Shown here in pieces: positions 52,459 to 61,775 of a stretch of DNA of 64,000 nt. Position numbers and translations under genes: made by a program. This DNA comes from Candidatus Scalindua japonica (GTDB lineage Bacteria > Planctomycetota > Brocadiia > Brocadiales > Scalinduaceae), in assembly GCF_002443295.1 (NCBI RefSeq), contig NZ_BAOS01000028.1:421315-485314 (forward strand), written 5' to 3'. The stretch's first letter is position 1; every line of letters begins with the position of its first letter. Below the pieces are notes generated by a model. The model worked only from the letters and a program-made list of their open reading frames with translations, was not told the DNA's origin and did not search any database.

Positions 52459-54561
52459 ATGTTCAACAAAACCACTACTTTTGTACTGTTTACCATCTAC
52501 ATCTTAAACTTAACCATAGCGTTCTCTGACGAGGTTTCTATACCTGCAAAAAAATCAGAAGAAGCGATTCGGGAAGAGATCAGGTGGCTCCAGGCAGAAT
52601 CCATCATAACCATTGCGACAAGGCATGAGACGTCAATCGATAAGGCCCCAAGTGTTGCTACCGTGATAACTGCGAGGCAAATAAAACAGATGGGATTCCG
52701 GACATTGGCGGATATTCTGAAAATAGTGCCTGGATATGATGTTTCTATGGATGAGAATGGGACGAGAAATATTGCTGTAAGAGGCGGTACTTTTCGTAAC
52801 TCGGAACGGGTGAGAGTGCTTATAGACGGGCATCCTGTTAATGATCCGTACTGGGGCGGGGCAATGAATAATTTTTATGACATGATAGTAGAAAATATTA
52901 AGAGAATAGAGGTTGTTCGAGGGCCTGGTTCCGCCTTGTTTGGAAAGAACGCGTTTTTTGGAGTTATTAATATCGTGACCAAGGATACAGAAGATATTGA
53001 TGGTTTTCAATGGACAGGCAGTGGAGGAAGTTTTGATACACAGAATTATAATATGCTATTCGCGAAGGAGTATGATGATATAAAGATTTCAGGATTCTTT
53101 GACTGGATTGACACAGAAGGTTTCAGCAGAAAGGTTGAACAAGATAATTTTTCTCCACCATCCCTTTCTATGAGCCCGGGAAGATCTCAAAATGAGAGAG
53201 AAAAAACAGACCTGAATCTGAAACTGTCATACAAAAACCTGGAGATCAAGGCAAAATACATGAAGAGGAGGAGAGAAGGTTATATAGGAATAAGTGGTTC
53301 ACTTACTGATGAAAGTGATCTCAAAGATACTTACTGGTTTGCAGAACTTATTTACAAGAACTTATCTCTTACTGATAAACTAAACATGACACCAAAGGTA
53401 TATTATGACCGGTATGATTTTGATTATTTTCATGAATCACGTCCGCAGGGTTTCCAGGCTGCAACACCGGTTCCTGGTTTTTTCATACCATATCCTAATG
53501 GTATATCTGGGCTTACAGCATTGACGTTAAATACCCTTGGATTTGAAGATCAGTTTGATTATGATCTATTTGACGGCAATAGATTAACGTTCGGTTTCCA
53601 ATATGAATGGCTGCATCAACATAATGCAAGATCCGCCGCATTTAATGTTGATGTCACAAATAATTTTTTTCCCATTTCTCCAGTCCGTGACTTTTCCAGA
53701 AATGCTCCTTTTATAAGAGATAAGGCTACAAGACAAATATGGTCTCTGTACGCGCAGGATGAGTGGAATATTACGGATAATATTGACCTGACAGTTGGTG
53801 TGAGGTATGACCATTTTACTCGGTTTGAAGGCACAACTAATCCAAGAGTTGGTCTTGTATGGCGGTTTATGGATGACGCTTATATGAAACTCCTTTTTGC
53901 TACTGCATTCAGGGCTCCTAATTTCAGGGAAATGTTTCTTCAAAACAATCCTCTGATTCTGGGAAACAGTAATCTCGACCCTGAGAAGATAAATACATAC
54001 GAATTCCAGGTGGGTTATAATTTTACGAAACACATCAGTGGTAGCATGAACTTTTTTTTTAACCGGACCAGAGATTTAATCGTATTGGTGCCTGAGCCTG
54101 GGACAGGGGCAGCTTTAAAGTATCAAAACAGCTCCGGGACCAGGATAATGGGTTCTGAGGTGGAAGTGAGAGCAGGCTTTGGTGGTGATAATTATGCCTA
54201 TGCCAATTATACCTATCAAGACGCGGAGGATACAAGGGATAGAGATAGAGTGCTTCTTATTCCTCAGCATAAAGCAAATTTTGGTGTTAATATTGGAGTT
54301 ACGAAATATGTTAATGCCAATCTGCACAGCTTCGTTAGTGGTAGAAGACCGCGAGAAATTAGTAGTACCAGAAAAGATATGCCTTCATATGCCCTTGTGA
54401 ATTGCGCGCTCATTGGAAAAAATTTCATGGACAATTTTGAGGTCAGGGGTTCAGTGCAAAATCTTTTTGACAAGGATTATGACGACCCTTCAGGCTCAGT
54501 TCCTTCAAATCATCCTCAGCAGGGAAGATCGTTTATGGTTGAATTGAGATTTGAATTTTAG
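52459..54561 (+). CDS. TonB-dependent outer membrane receptor, copy B
   Basis: 700 aa, paralogue of copy A at 46311-48413. Signal peptide at about 1-22. A TonB-box-like ESIITIATRH is near residue 50. The plug contains ATVITARQIKQMGFRTLADILKIVPGY, NIAVRGG, RVLIDGHPVND and VVRGPGSALFGKNAFFGV. The barrel ends in LRFEF with a terminal Phe. Plug and barrel-end segments are highly similar to copy A, while extracellular loop regions (for example residues 320-360) differ, which suggests different ligands. Last gene of the receiver-receptor-sensor cluster. Confidence 0.92.
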   Translation: MFNKTTTFVLFTIYILNLTIAFSDEVSIPAKKSEEAIREEIRWLQAESIITIATRHETSIDKAPSVATVITARQIKQMGFRTLADILKIVPGYDVSMDENGTRNIAVRGGTFRNSERVRVLIDGHPVNDPYWGGAMNNFYDMIVENIKRIEVVRGPGSALFGKNAFFGVINIVTKDTEDIDGFQWTGSGGSFDTQNYNMLFAKEYDDIKISGFFDWIDTEGFSRKVEQDNFSPPSLSMSPGRSQNEREKTDLNLKLSYKNLEIKAKYMKRRREGYIGISGSLTDESDLKDTYWFAELIYKNLSLTDKLNMTPKVYYDRYDFDYFHESRPQGFQAATPVPGFFIPYPNGISGLTALTLNTLGFEDQFDYDLFDGNRLTFGFQYEWLHQHNARSAAFNVDVTNNFFPISPVRDFSRNAPFIRDKATRQIWSLYAQDEWNITDNIDLTVGVRYDHFTRFEGTTNPRVGLVWRFMDDAYMKLLFATAFRAPNFREMFLQNNPLILGNSNLDPEKINTYEFQVGYNFTKHISGSMNFFFNRTRDLIVLVPEPGTGAALKYQNSSGTRIMGSEVEVRAGFGGDNYAYANYTYQDAEDTRDRDRVLLIPQHKANFGVNIGVTKYVNANLHSFVSGRRPREISSTRKDMPSYALVNCALIGKNFMDNFEVRGSVQNLFDKDYDDPSGSVPSNHPQQGRSFMVELRFEF

Positions 54562-54715
54562 ATTTCTTGTTTATGAATTATAAATAAGCTATAGTCGCAT
54601 AAAAAATATTTGGCATGCTCCAGCCAGTGGATAGTTTTTTCGGTATTATATGACTTGCTAAAGATGTGCTATTGTAATCCTGCAGACCATTAAGTCGCAA
54701 AACCAGGTGTTGCTT

Positions 54716-55579
54716 ATGAAATACCCCCTAGGCAAAGAGCGAATCAAGTTTTTGGTGAAGATCATTAAGTGGGCGTCCTGGAACACTCTATTCAAACGCC
54801 CCTATTGTACCAATCGCAATTCCATTGAGATTGAGGTTACAACTGCCTGCAATCTCCTCTGTATTGATTGCAATCGATCGTGTCGTCAGGCTCCTTCTCT
54901 GGAAGGCATGTCGGTGGAACAGGTTAGAACATTCATTTCCGAAACTGTAGCTCTGAAAAAGAAATGGAAATGGGTTAACCTTTTAGGCGGTGAACCTACC
55001 CTCCACCCAGATCTGATAGAGATATGTCAAATTTTGTTAGACTATAAGCATTCCTACTCTCCAACGACAAAAATCTGTCTTTTTACAAACGGATTTAAAA
55101 AAATGGTTAAGGACACTCTGGATAAGATTCCTGATGAGATTATCATTCGCAATACCCAAAAGCGTAATATTGTGCATGATTATCACTTTTGCTACAACAT
55201 TGCTCCCAATGACCTGAAACACTTTCAGAAGAATAAACCAGATTATGCTCGTGGATGTTGGATTACTGAAAATTGTGGATTAGGCATGTCTCGTTATGGT
55301 TACTATCCCTGCGGTCCAGGCGCAAGCGCCGACCGTATATTCGGGTGGGACATTGGTATCAAAAAGATCTCTGGTGTCACCGCAAAAGCCACAATGAAAC
55401 AACGTGAAATACTATGTCAATATTGTGGACTCTACTTGTACTCTTTCCCATTCATGAAGGATAAACTTCTTGCAGAATTCAAGGAGGGAAAAAGGAGTGG
55501 TAAGGAAGTGATGTCAGACTCGTGGAAATCGGCTTACAGATCTTACAACCAGACCAAACCTGATCTAGGCACATATTAA
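54716..55579 (+). CDS. Radical SAM protein of unknown substrate
   Basis: 287 aa from the ATG at 54716; in-frame GTG and TTG codons just upstream (54707, 54710) are alternatives with no better ribosome site. The cluster motif CNLLCIDC uses Cys45, Cys49 and Cys52, with an extra Cys56. GGEPTLHP follows near 88. The C-terminal third has further cysteines (CWITENCG, YYPCGPGA, ILCQYCGLY), suggesting an auxiliary cluster. Not AhbC-like. It precedes two glycosyltransferases by 52 bp, so a lipid- or cofactor-modifying role is possible, by context only. Confidence 0.75.
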   Translation: MKYPLGKERIKFLVKIIKWASWNTLFKRPYCTNRNSIEIEVTTACNLLCIDCNRSCRQAPSLEGMSVEQVRTFISETVALKKKWKWVNLLGGEPTLHPDLIEICQILLDYKHSYSPTTKICLFTNGFKKMVKDTLDKIPDEIIIRNTQKRNIVHDYHFCYNIAPNDLKHFQKNKPDYARGCWITENCGLGMSRYGYYPCGPGASADRIFGWDIGIKKISGVTAKATMKQREILCQYCGLYLYSFPFMKDKLLAEFKEGKRSGKEVMSDSWKSAYRSYNQTKPDLGTY

Positions 55580-55592
55580 CAAAATGAGAATT

Positions 55593-55627
55593 TAATAACT
55601 ATAACTTTGAATATTATATTTGTTTAG
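55593..55627. repeat. Upstream duplicate segment, copy 1
   Basis: 35 bp directly before the first glycosyltransferase gene. It matches 56915-56949, before the second, at 30 of 35 positions. This shows the gene was duplicated together with its upstream region. Confidence 0.75.
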
Positions 55628-55631
55628 TTAG

Positions 55632-56891
55632 ATGAAAATTACCATAATTACGCTTGGTACACGGGGAGATGTTCAGCCTTATATTGCGCTTGCTTTGGGT
55701 TTAAAAAAGAGTGGTTACGATGTAACTATCGCAGTTCCAACTAACTTCAAGAGCTTTGTGGCATCCTACGGTTTGAAATACTACCTTTTACAGGTTGATT
55801 ATAACGATTTTTTAAATTCAACAGAAATAAAAAGTGTAATGGCAGGAAGTAAACTTGGAGCAGTCAAATATGCAAGAAGAGAAGCCCCGAAGCTATTAAA
55901 ACGGTTTTTAGATTTTAGCTATAAGGCGATTGTTGAAACAGATGCAGAGGCAATTATATATCGTCCCATTACCATAGGTTGTTATCACACATCTGAAAAA
56001 TTAAATATACCATGTTTTATAAGTACACTGGCGCCAATATTAACGCCAAATAAAAGATTCGCCTATCTGTATTTACCATGGCACAATCTTGGTGGTATTT
56101 TCAATAAGTTAAGTTATTCATTCATTAACATCGCTCCGCTTTTTTATCAATGTATTATAAATAAGTGGCGCAAAGAAGTTCTTGGCCTTCCGCCAAAATG
56201 GGCCTATACAAATTATCTGTGGTTAAATCACAAGCGTATTCCAATTTTATATTGTTACAGCAGGCATGTAGTACCATTTACAGACGAATGGGGAAAAGAA
56301 GATCATGTTACAGGATATTGGTTTCTGGATTCAGAAACTGATTTTACTCCATCGAAAGAGTTAATTAGTTTCTTGGGGAAAGGTAACCCACCAATATATA
56401 TAGGGTTTGGAAGCATGACGACAAAAGACCCTGGCCACATAACAAAGATAATATTAGAAGCGTTAAACAGGACCGGACAGAGGGCAATAATGTTTTCGGG
56501 TTGTGGTGGATTAAAAAAAACCAATTCACCTGAGAATGTATTTTATATTGAACCTATCCCTCATGATTGGCTATTCCCAAAAGTTTCAGCAGTAATTCAA
56601 CATGGTGGAGCAGGCACAACTGCACAAAGTTTAAAGGCAGGAAAACCAACATTGATTTGCCCATTCATAGCAGATCAGCCATTCTGGGGGAATATTGCAT
56701 CAGAACTGGGAGTTGGGCCAAAACCAATTCCAATTGGAAAACTAAATGCTGACAATCTTTCTAGTGCAATTAATCAACTTGTATCTAACGAAAAAATGAG
56801 GCGAAAAGCTGAAGAAACTGGCAAACGAATTGAAAATGAGGATGGAGTTAACAATGCGATACGAATCATAAATTCCTGTTTATCAAAATGA
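55632..56891 (+). CDS. UGT/GT28-type glycosyltransferase, copy 1
   Basis: 419 aa GT-B enzyme resembling UDP-glucose:sterol and macrolide glycosyltransferases. N-terminal ITLGTRGDVQPYIALALGLKKSGYDVTIA acceptor-side Rossmann, and the C-terminal donor site HGGAGTTAQSLKAGKP with DQPFWG. The expected acceptor is a hydrophobic lipid (sterol, hopanoid, carotenoid or fatty alcohol); the sugar is not assignable. Catalytic and donor motifs are intact. Tandem copy at 56950. Confidence 0.85.
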   Translation: MKITIITLGTRGDVQPYIALALGLKKSGYDVTIAVPTNFKSFVASYGLKYYLLQVDYNDFLNSTEIKSVMAGSKLGAVKYARREAPKLLKRFLDFSYKAIVETDAEAIIYRPITIGCYHTSEKLNIPCFISTLAPILTPNKRFAYLYLPWHNLGGIFNKLSYSFINIAPLFYQCIINKWRKEVLGLPPKWAYTNYLWLNHKRIPILYCYSRHVVPFTDEWGKEDHVTGYWFLDSETDFTPSKELISFLGKGNPPIYIGFGSMTTKDPGHITKIILEALNRTGQRAIMFSGCGGLKKTNSPENVFYIEPIPHDWLFPKVSAVIQHGGAGTTAQSLKAGKPTLICPFIADQPFWGNIASELGVGPKPIPIGKLNADNLSSAINQLVSNEKMRRKAEETGKRIENEDGVNNAIRIINSCLSK

Positions 56892-56914
56892 GTCATGATA
56901 CAGGATCGAAAACT

Positions 56915-56949
56915 TAGTAACTATAACTTTGGATTTTACATTTATTTAG
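56915..56949. repeat. Upstream duplicate segment, copy 2
   Basis: Counterpart of 55593-55627. CAAAATGAG also occurs before both copies (55580-55588 and 56884-56892), with an 18-bp offset difference. Confidence 0.75.
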
Positions 56950-58209
56950 GTGAAAATTACCATAATTACACTTGGCACACGCGGAGATGTCCAGCCTTAT
57001 ATTCCACTTGCTTTGGGATTAAAAAAATCTGGCTATGACGTCACTCTTGCTATCCCAATTAACTTCAAAAGTTTAGTTGCATCCTATGGTTTAAATTACT
57101 ATCCGGTCAATGTTGATTACAACGATTTTTTAAATTCAACAGAGATAAAAAAGGTAAACGCAGGAAGTAAACTTGAAGCAATCAAATATGCAAGAAGTAA
57201 AGTTCCAGATTTATTAAAGCGGTTTTTGGATTTTAGCTACCATGCGATTGTTGAAACAGATGCAGAGGCAATTATCTATCGACCCAATACCATAGGTTGT
57301 TATCACACGGCAGAAAAATTAAATATACCATGTTTTATAAGTACACCGGCTCCAGTATTAACGCCAAATAAAAGATTCGCTTATCCCTATTTGCAGTGGT
57401 ACAATTTGGGCGGTCTTCTCAATAAATTAAGTTATTCACTTATAAACATCGCCCCGCTTTTCTATCAACGAATTATAAATAAGTGGCGTAAAGAAGTTCT
57501 TGACCTTCCACCAAAATGGACCTATACAAATTATCTGTGGTTAAATAACAAACGCATTCCAATTTTATATTGTTACAGCAGACATGTAGTACCCTTTACA
57601 GACGAATGGGGAAAAGAAGACCATGTTACAGGATATTGGTTTCTGGATTCAGAAACTGATTTTACTCCATCGAAAGAATTAATTGATTTCTTGGGTAAAG
57701 AAAACCCGCCCGTATATATAGGGTTTGGAAGCATGGTTGCAAAAGACCCTGGCCAGATAACAAAGATAATATTGGAAGCATTAGGCAGGGCTGGACAGAG
57801 AGCAATAATTGCTTCGGGTTGGGGTGGATTAATAAACATCGATTCACCTGAGAATGTTTTTTATATTGAATCTATTCCTCATGATTGGTTATTTTCAAAG
57901 GTCTCAGCAGTGATTCAACACGGTGGTCCTGGAACAACTGCACAAAGCCTAAAGGCTGGAAAACCGACATTCATTTGTCCATTTACAAGTGACCAGCCAT
58001 TTTGGGGCAACATTGCATCAGAACTGGGTGTTGGACCAAAACCGATTCCAAATTGGAAACTAAATGCTGACAATCTTTCTAACGCAATTAATCAACTTTT
58101 ATCCAGCGAAAAAATGAGACGAAAAGCTGAAGAAATTGGTAAACGCATTAGCAATGAGGACGGAGTTGGAAATGCAATAAAAATTATAAATTCTCATTTA
58201 TCTAAATAA
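56950..58209 (+). CDS. UGT/GT28-type glycosyltransferase, copy 2
   Basis: 419 aa. GTG start at 56950, aligned exactly with the ATG of copy 1. Of the first 60 residues 51 are identical to copy 1. The donor motif is HGGPGTTAQSLKAGKP, with Pro where copy 1 has Ala, and SDQPFWG. Differences elsewhere include the loop after the donor motif (PNWK versus PIGK) and the region near 60-80. Recent tandem duplicate; both look active, so they may differ in acceptor. Confidence 0.85.
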   Translation: MKITIITLGTRGDVQPYIPLALGLKKSGYDVTLAIPINFKSLVASYGLNYYPVNVDYNDFLNSTEIKKVNAGSKLEAIKYARSKVPDLLKRFLDFSYHAIVETDAEAIIYRPNTIGCYHTAEKLNIPCFISTPAPVLTPNKRFAYPYLQWYNLGGLLNKLSYSLINIAPLFYQRIINKWRKEVLDLPPKWTYTNYLWLNNKRIPILYCYSRHVVPFTDEWGKEDHVTGYWFLDSETDFTPSKELIDFLGKENPPVYIGFGSMVAKDPGQITKIILEALGRAGQRAIIASGWGGLINIDSPENVFYIESIPHDWLFSKVSAVIQHGGPGTTAQSLKAGKPTFICPFTSDQPFWGNIASELGVGPKPIPNWKLNADNLSNAINQLLSSEKMRRKAEEIGKRISNEDGVGNAIKIINSHLSK

Positions 58210-58391
58210 TGTTTTTGGTTTTATTGTTATACCACAAGGTGTTTAGCCTTACAAAATGATTATTATTTATGAAAGGCATAATTTACATATTTCATTGTAA
58301 CTATTCAGCGGGCTAGTCAAGGTTCACACAAAATTGTTGGCATTGGCCTCATAAACGAGGCAACTACAATATTATTCGCATAGCGTTTGAT

Positions 58392-58961
58392 TCAGTTTGT
58401 TAAATTTTCTGAATTCATCATTTGTCTATTGTGAACTGTCATGGTTTTTTCAAGTTCTTCAAATTTTGTTACGGATTGAGGTTTTTCTATTGATAATAAC
58501 TGAAGATTGCGCGCATGAAATACCATTTTCGGGCTGATATAGGACTTATTGGAGACAACAATAGTTTTAACTAAAGCATATGCCATCAATTTTCCATTCC
58601 TGAGGAAACGATGTTCAAAGTAAAACCATTTTTTGTCCCAATATATTATTTGAGAGGTGACTTCAAACTTCTGGAATCTCTTTAGCGGTCTTTTATAACT
58701 TATATGCTGTGTGCCAATAGCTGAACTCCATCCGTTTTTTAGTAATAGAAAAAAATGTCCGGTCCGTCTCATTAAATCAAGACGGCTTGCCTCCATAAAT
58801 GTTAAGTATCTTGCCTGATTTACAAGAGCGTATTCGCATTCGGTTGGCCAGATCCTGAAACCCATAGATATTGAATTATTTACAATTTTTTCTGAAGAAT
58901 TAATTGGTTCCCTGAAACAGGACCTAATGAAAGTTACCAGTAATCTTAACCAGACTAACAT
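58392..58961 (-). CDS. THEM6/4HBT-like acyl thioesterase
   Basis: 189 aa, hotdog-fold family. Hydrophobic N-terminus (about 1-16) that may anchor it, then the core ECEYALVNQARYLTFMEASRLDL (the DxNxHxNNxxY-type substrate segment is altered) and FFEHRFLRNGKLMAYALVK-type strands. Closest in type to THEM6-like proteins, which remain poorly defined. It could release fatty acids from CoA or ACP. It converges on glycosyltransferase copy 2, so a lipid-glycolipid theme is plausible but unproven. Confidence 0.7.
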   Translation of the reverse strand: MLVWLRLLVTFIRSCFREPINSSEKIVNNSISMGFRIWPTECEYALVNQARYLTFMEASRLDLMRRTGHFFLLLKNGWSSAIGTQHISYKRPLKRFQKFEVTSQIIYWDKKWFYFEHRFLRNGKLMAYALVKTIVVSNKSYISPKMVFHARNLQLLSIEKPQSVTKFEELEKTMTVHNRQMMNSENLTN

Positions 58962-59465
58962 AATTTTATTTGTCTCTTTTTTTTATTAAATTTAAAGCGG
59001 AAACTATCAAAAAAATGTAGTAGCATCCGGTTAGGTTTTTGCGGATACCGCTTTTGTCATACCAGAATTCTTTTATCGTGTATCCCGGTGGTTCATTCAA
59101 TTTGGATTCCCGCTTAAAGCATATGGGAATGGCAGTTTTGGAGAATTAATTTGTTATACGCAAAAATCTAACTGGATGCTACTGAAAAATAGATAACTAT
59201 TTTTTGTAATAAAATAACAAAAAATGTTATAGCTTCATAACAAATAAAAAAATAATAAAAAGTTGGAAATTAATATAAAATAGCAACCTTGTGCCTGACA
59301 AAGACTTATGTGTATGTGTGATTTTTTCATTATAATGGTATTGTATTTGTGGATTAACAAGGCCAAATCGATAAGTAAACATTTAAGTAACAAGTGTTGA
59401 ATAACAAGAAGTTATTATATCAATATGCAGAATACAGTATATTTAAAGAAAGAGAGAGGGAAATA
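58962..59465. other. Intergenic region with a MITE-like element
   Basis: A 504-bp region between the thioesterase (minus) and amidase (plus). It contains the palindromic element at 59019-59183, then about 200 bp of very AT-rich DNA. GAGAGGG at 59454-59460 is the amidase ribosome site. Confidence 0.6.
59019..59183. mobile_element. MITE-like non-autonomous element with 29-nt terminal inverted repeats
   Basis: The left end 59019-59047 (agtagcatccggttaggttt... through gcggata) is the reverse complement of 59155-59183 (tatacgc ... ggatgctact) with three mismatches. About 107 bp lies between, containing ggattcccgc/gggaat pieces that can also pair. It encodes no protein. Clear target-site duplications are not visible. 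Probably a small transposon-derived or REP-like element mobilised in trans. Confidence 0.65.
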
Positions 59466-61607
59466 ATGGAAAAATATTTATCGCTACAGAAAATTAAAAG
59501 TAACACATTTATCATTGGCTTACTTGCATTTCTTATACTTTTTACAATAGGTATTCATAAACTAAAACCAAAAGTTAATAGTGACAAAACCACTATTAAT
59601 ATCAAACTATTAAACAGCTTTTTTTTCAACACTGCTTATGCTAGTCATTCGGCAGGGGAGGATTTAGTAAATACAGATAAGAAGGCTTTAACTTTCAAAG
59701 ACAGGCAGGAGCAGGCAGGCAGGGAATTACTGGCAGAATTAGTAAAAAATGAAGAAATTACTAAAGAGAGATTATTCGAGGGAAATTTATTTGAAAAGTA
59801 TCGAAACTGTGATGGATTAACGCTGGGAGAATTAGTGAAGCAGGGAGCGGCACCAAGCAAATTGCTTAAAATAGCGATTATGGTTTCCGATCATGTTAAG
59901 GGCTTTAATGCCATTGTACGTCCGCATTATCGAGTACAACCACCATCCAATATTGAAACAGTAGGGTTCATCGAAGATAATACTCATCAACATGAATATG
60001 ATCACTCGTTGCTTGGCCCTTTTGGACGCTCGTTACCCAGAATAACACTAAAGACAAATGAAACCGTAAAGACAAGTGAAACAGCAATGACAATGGAAGA
60101 GAAAGCTCTTAAAACTGCACATGATATGGAAAGCAACACTCGTCGACAGAATGAAACTCCTTCATCAGAGGTGTCTTTTAAAGGAGTTCCTTTCCTGTTA
60201 AAGGATCTTGGGGTTGAGATGAGAGGAACACCTCTTGCGATGGGTAGCAGGGCCTTCAAAGATTATGTTTCGGAAAAGGACTCTGAGATTGTTAAACGTT
60301 TTAAGAAAGCTGGTCTTGTTATTTTTGGTAAAACCAGTACACCGGAATTTGGTATTATGGGTGTGACGGAGCCTAAGGTGTGGGGTGTGACAACAAACCC
60401 ATGGAATACCGGGTATTCTCCCGGTGGTTCATCCGGAGGATCTGCGGTTGCAGTGGCCGCGGGAATTGTTCCGGTCGCTCACGCTTCCGATGGAGGAGGA
60501 TCTATCAGGATTCCAGCATCCTGTACGGGATTATTTGGACTAAAACTCAGTCGTGATAGAACTCCGAATGGGAGTTTTGTTACTGTTCAACATGTAATAA
60601 GTCGCAGTGTCAGGGATTCAGCCGCGATGTTGGATCTGTTGCAAGGATATGGTGGCGACTTCCACACCCCTACTGAAAACCCGATTGATCCTCCGAAACA
60701 CCCTTACCTGGAAGATGTTTATGACGGGAAAGATGCAATATATAACAAGACCAAGAATAAAGATTACAAGATTGCGTATTCGATATTTGACACCAATCCA
60801 TTGACAGGAGAGGAGACACCAAAGGATTACCTGGACGCAGTAAATAACGTGGTTACTCTCCTGAAAGAACTGGGATATAAAGTTGAAGAAGTAGAGCCTC
60901 CTATCAACTTTAATGAACTTGTTGAGCCCGCATTTAAAGGGCTCTGTGCCAAAACATTTGAACACATTTCCAAGATTACGCGTAAACAAGACCTTGAGTT
61001 GTATACCAGATTTCTGGCAAAGTTGGGTGAGTCGGTTTCTATGAATAGGGAAGGAATACCGCAGCCTGATCCGTTGTTTACTAACATAATTCAGAAAGTA
61101 CAAAAGTTTTATAATGAGAATGAGATTGATTTCTATATGATGCCCACCTTGGGAAGGATGCCTTTTACTATTGGAGAAACAGCTCTCAGCCCTGATATGG
61201 AGAGTATGATCGATGGAGTAGTTAATAATCGGCAAGATCAAATAGTGAAGGCGCTTCGTAAAATCAAGAAACAGGATTCCGGGTTTCTGGAAAAGTTGGA
61301 TAAGCGGATAATTGGTGGATCTCCACCCTGGAACAAATTTGTCCTTGATAACAATTTGATGTTGCCAGAGGTGAAGAGGGTAATGTCAGCCTCGCCTTGG
61401 GCCGGGCTGGCCAACCTGACAGGTTATCCCGCGATGTCAATTCCCCTGCACTGGGCGGAGAATGGTCTTCCTGTGGGAATACAATTTATGGCGGCCTATG
61501 GTAAAGAAAATCTGCTTTTCAGGCTGGCAGGGCAGTTGGAAGAAGTATTTCCATGGTTTGATCAGGTCCCCAATGTTTCCAGATATACGATGTTTTTAGA
61601 TAAATAG
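59466..61607 (+). CDS. Membrane-anchored amidase-signature hydrolase
   Basis: 713 aa from the ATG at 59466; GAGAGGG five nt upstream favours it over a TTG at 59394. One N-terminal membrane segment (about 14-30), an extended linker of about 120 residues, then the amidase-signature domain. The catalytic triad is Lys246 (LLKDLG), cis-Ser323 (SPGGSSGGSA) and nucleophile Ser346 (SDGGGSIRIPAS). C-terminal NLTGYPAMSIPLH and LPVGIQFMA are family blocks. GatA is unlikely, given the anchor, size and lack of gatB/C. It hydrolyses an unknown amide, probably on the periplasmic side. A substrate such as a fatty acid amide is possible. Confidence 0.88.
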   Translation: MEKYLSLQKIKSNTFIIGLLAFLILFTIGIHKLKPKVNSDKTTINIKLLNSFFFNTAYASHSAGEDLVNTDKKALTFKDRQEQAGRELLAELVKNEEITKERLFEGNLFEKYRNCDGLTLGELVKQGAAPSKLLKIAIMVSDHVKGFNAIVRPHYRVQPPSNIETVGFIEDNTHQHEYDHSLLGPFGRSLPRITLKTNETVKTSETAMTMEEKALKTAHDMESNTRRQNETPSSEVSFKGVPFLLKDLGVEMRGTPLAMGSRAFKDYVSEKDSEIVKRFKKAGLVIFGKTSTPEFGIMGVTEPKVWGVTTNPWNTGYSPGGSSGGSAVAVAAGIVPVAHASDGGGSIRIPASCTGLFGLKLSRDRTPNGSFVTVQHVISRSVRDSAAMLDLLQGYGGDFHTPTENPIDPPKHPYLEDVYDGKDAIYNKTKNKDYKIAYSIFDTNPLTGEETPKDYLDAVNNVVTLLKELGYKVEEVEPPINFNELVEPAFKGLCAKTFEHISKITRKQDLELYTRFLAKLGESVSMNREGIPQPDPLFTNIIQKVQKFYNENEIDFYMMPTLGRMPFTIGETALSPDMESMIDGVVNNRQDQIVKALRKIKKQDSGFLEKLDKRIIGGSPPWNKFVLDNNLMLPEVKRVMSASPWAGLANLTGYPAMSIPLHWAENGLPVGIQFMAAYGKENLLFRLAGQLEEVFPWFDQVPNVSRYTMFLDK

Positions 61608-61775
61608 AGCTGGTTTGTCCTGCTATTTACAAGATTCACAACCTGGCATAATCAGTATATGATCTCCTCACAGATTTGCATATTATTGGTATTCGGCATT
61701 GAAAAAGAGTTGCGTTCTTGATGTGTCCAAAAAGAGCAGAGACTTTTACAAAGAGTATGATCCAAATGCAAAAAC

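Noticed and set aside
59466..61607. Reading the amidase as GatA of the Glu-tRNA(Gln) amidotransferase
   Set aside because: The membrane anchor, extra length and absence of gatB and gatC nearby argue against it.
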